Assembly: GCA_021204375.1 (NCBI GenBank)
Contig: JAJPZL010000389.1
Span: 1-7,054, forward strand
Source of the DNA: Bacteroides sp.
GTDB lineage: Bacteria; Bacteroidota; Bacteroidia; Bacteroidales; Bacteroidaceae
Reading direction: 5' to 3'
DNA: 7,054 nt
The translations under genes were made by a program, and so were the position numbers. Below, in pieces: positions 6,221 through 7,054 of this stretch. Below the pieces are notes generated by a model. That model searched no databases. It was not told the DNA's origin and worked only from the letters and a program-made list of their open reading frames with translations. How positions within the stretch are numbered: the first letter of the stretch is position 1; each line of letters opens with the position of its first letter.

Positions 6221-6547
6221 TTACACTAACAAATGCCCCGTGACATGATTATTCGTAATATACCTGATAAAATAAAGATCATCTTCCGGGTGATAAGTAA
6301 AAAAGAAATACCAGGTAGTCCGTTTGTTTTTAGGATAGACTACATAATAAAGGTCTTTTCCATACCGGGCATAACGAACCGGAGCATAGTGCTTCTGTTT
6401 TAGGTGGATAGTCGTTTCCATATTCCGTATAAGTGAAATTACATACTTACGGGCTGACTCGTGAAATCCAAAATAGTCTTTCTGATAGAGAGTTTTAACA
6501 AGTCCACGAAGATATAGTGTAACGGTTTTGGTATAAATAATTCTCAT
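6221..6547 (-). CDS. RelE/ParE-like toxin candidate, 108 aa
   Basis: A complete 108-residue basic protein, starting at ATG 6547-6545 and ending TAA at 6223-6221. The N-terminal half is probably helical (MRIIYTKTV, then YLRGLVKTLYQK, then a helix ending LIRNMETTIHLKQKH). The C-terminal half alternates in the manner of RelE/ParE-superfamily strands: VRYARYGKDLYYVVY, then RTTWYFFFTY, then LYFIRYITNNHVTGHLL. Such proteins are ribosome-dependent mRNA interferases (RelE) or gyrase poisons (ParE); I cannot tell which. The ATGA overlap with the preceding small acidic gene supports a toxin-antitoxin module and translational coupling. The gene is intact and its AT-richer codons contrast with the C-rich fimbrial genes. 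Family assignment rests on layout and strand pattern, not on a search. Confidence 0.6.
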   Translation of the reverse strand: MRIIYTKTVTLYLRGLVKTLYQKDYFGFHESARKYVISLIRNMETTIHLKQKHYAPVRYARYGKDLYYVVYPKNKRTTWYFFFTYHPEDDLYFIRYITNNHVTGHLLV

Positions 6548-6737
6548 TTCTTCTTAAACAACTCATCAATATATTGCAGGATATCTTCTAATAATTCATC
6601 ACCGGTAATGCTATCAGCCAGTTCCTCTTCCATAGGTGGTGGAGAAAACTTCATTTTTACTTCTCCATACTGTAAAGCAGGTTCCGAAACTCTACAGGCT
6701 CCCATTTTTTTTGTTCATGATTATATTCCTTTTTCAT
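6544..6737 (-). pseudogene. Small acidic antitoxin-like gene, about 64 aa, with one frame break
   Basis: On the minus strand, ATG at 6737-6735 opens 26 codons (MKKEYNHEQ, KKWEPVEFRNLLYSMEK) to TAA at 6659-6657. A second frame from 6660 continues with VKMKFSPPPMEEELADSITG and DELLEDILQYIDELFKKK, stopping at TGA 6546-6544, which overlaps the ATG of the toxin-like gene. One base added between GAGAA and GTAAAA joins them into about 64 residues. The acidic, helical C-terminus is typical of antitoxins that wrap a basic RelE/ParE toxin. Alternatively the second part is translated alone from ATG 6654 (36 aa), with GGAG eight bases upstream, or from ATG 6705 (53 aa). The whole cassette is shorter than the usual antitoxin plus toxin pair but in the right order. 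Confidence 0.5.
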
Positions 6738-6766
6738 AAGTTAATTGATTTGGATTTGTTAAGTAG

Positions 6767-6774
6767 CAAAGATA
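6767..6774 (-). promoter_or_regulatory. Bacteroidetes -7 box (TAtcTTTG) for the minus-strand cassette
   Basis: TATCTTTG on the minus strand matches the Bacteroides sigma-ABfr -7 consensus TAnnTTTG exactly. It ends 29 bases before the ATG at 6737, giving a leader of roughly 20-25 bases. No clear TTTG -33 element is visible at the usual distance. Confidence 0.5.
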
Positions 6775-6837
6775 AAAGTTTTTCGGTAGAAGATATGTTT
6801 TTAATAGACAGTTTTATAATACCTTTTCCATAATACG

Positions 6838-7054
6838 ATCTATGGATGCCTTATATCCCGAAGGGATCGCAGGAGAATCGAAGATCAGCCTTATCCAATA
6901 ACTGCAGGATGCCCATCCCGTGGCGCTGACGACATTATTGCTCTCCCCGGCTCCGGAGGCAGCTTAATCTAACACCGGAATATTTTTGGGCAATAAATGC
7001 TTTATTTGTTAAAAAATATTAACTGTATTCCGCCTTAAAACCCATTTTGAACAG
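6838..7054. other. Right-end region with no supported gene; GC-rich block then AT-rich DNA
   Basis: 6841-6965 is GC-richer than its surroundings and has small palindromes: ATCCC-GAA-GGGAT (6855-6867) and CTCCGGAG (6951-6958). A plus-strand frame runs from ATG 6842 to TAA 6965-6967, interrupted by one TAA at 6899-6901, and a minus-strand frame is open from 6963 to 6814 without a good start. These may be gene remnants, but I recognise no family. 6966-7054 is AT-rich and contains TATTTTTG (6981-6988), which fits the -7 consensus on the plus strand by sequence alone and could serve a gene beyond the right edge. Confidence 0.4.

Noticed and set aside
6052..6243. 63-residue plus-strand frame in the spacer
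   Set aside because: It is proline-rich and follows the G-free tract, overlaps the end of the minus-strand toxin-like gene, and has no start signal or family resemblance.
6636..6833. 65-residue hydrophobic plus-strand frame
   Set aside because: It is antisense to the antitoxin-like gene and its promoter; the hydrophobicity comes from T-rich codons opposite lysine-rich sense codons.
6838..7054. tRNA, tmRNA or other known RNA gene in the GC-rich block
   Set aside because: No cloverleaf, no CCA-ended acceptor stem and no tag-peptide reading frame could be found on either strand.
1..7054. CRISPR array, insertion sequence ends or attachment-site duplications
   Set aside because: No regularly spaced direct repeats, no transposase-like protein and no paired terminal inverted repeats are visible.

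Overview
The window looks like chromosomal DNA from a Bacteroidales gut or oral bacterium, within the Bacteroides/Parabacteroides breadth; I cannot name the genus. The grounds are a lipoprotein with fimbrillin/Mfa2-type and BACON-like modules, a FISUMP-like C-terminal domain (YQWGRKDP and YDPCPAGWKVP motifs), starts without a clear Shine-Dalgarno sequence, and a Bacteroidetes-type -7 box (TAtcTTTG) before the one small operon.

Layout. Positions 1-2611 hold the 3' part of a large surface-protein gene (gene A), which enters from outside the left edge. After 25 bases comes a complete paralogue (gene B, 2637-5972, about 1,111 residues when reconstructed). B starts with a lipoprotein signal, and both end in the same C-terminal module. 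They lie head to tail and are probably co-transcribed. They look like large fimbria-associated or adhesin-like outer-membrane lipoproteins related to the FimB/Mfa2 group and long DUF4906-type proteins. Positions 5973-6220 are non-coding, with a hairpin capped by a GCGA tetraloop, a 58-base tract without G, and short inverted repeats. On the minus strand, 6737-6221 carries a two-gene cassette that looks like a toxin-antitoxin module: a small acidic antitoxin-like gene with one frame break, overlapping by ATGA a 108-residue RelE/ParE-like protein, behind a good promoter. Positions 6838-7054 contain no gene I can support.

The most striking property is the number of frame breaks. I find three in gene A, four in gene B and one in the small antitoxin-like gene. 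Each is a net one-base change, and seven of the eight lie in or beside a short homopolymer. Every C7 run in the fimbrial genes is one base too long for the frame, while the three C6 runs I found are in frame. Beyond every break the conserved motifs continue intact. The simplest reading is two (perhaps three) functional genes split by homopolymer indel errors in the assembly. Genuine pseudogenes, or slipped-strand variation of surface antigens, remain possible.

I see no convincing new defence or biosynthetic system. The items most worth a second look are the homopolymer pattern, the compensated frameshift hidden inside an apparently intact reading frame in gene A, and the small antitoxin-like gene, which is short enough to be missed by routine gene calling.
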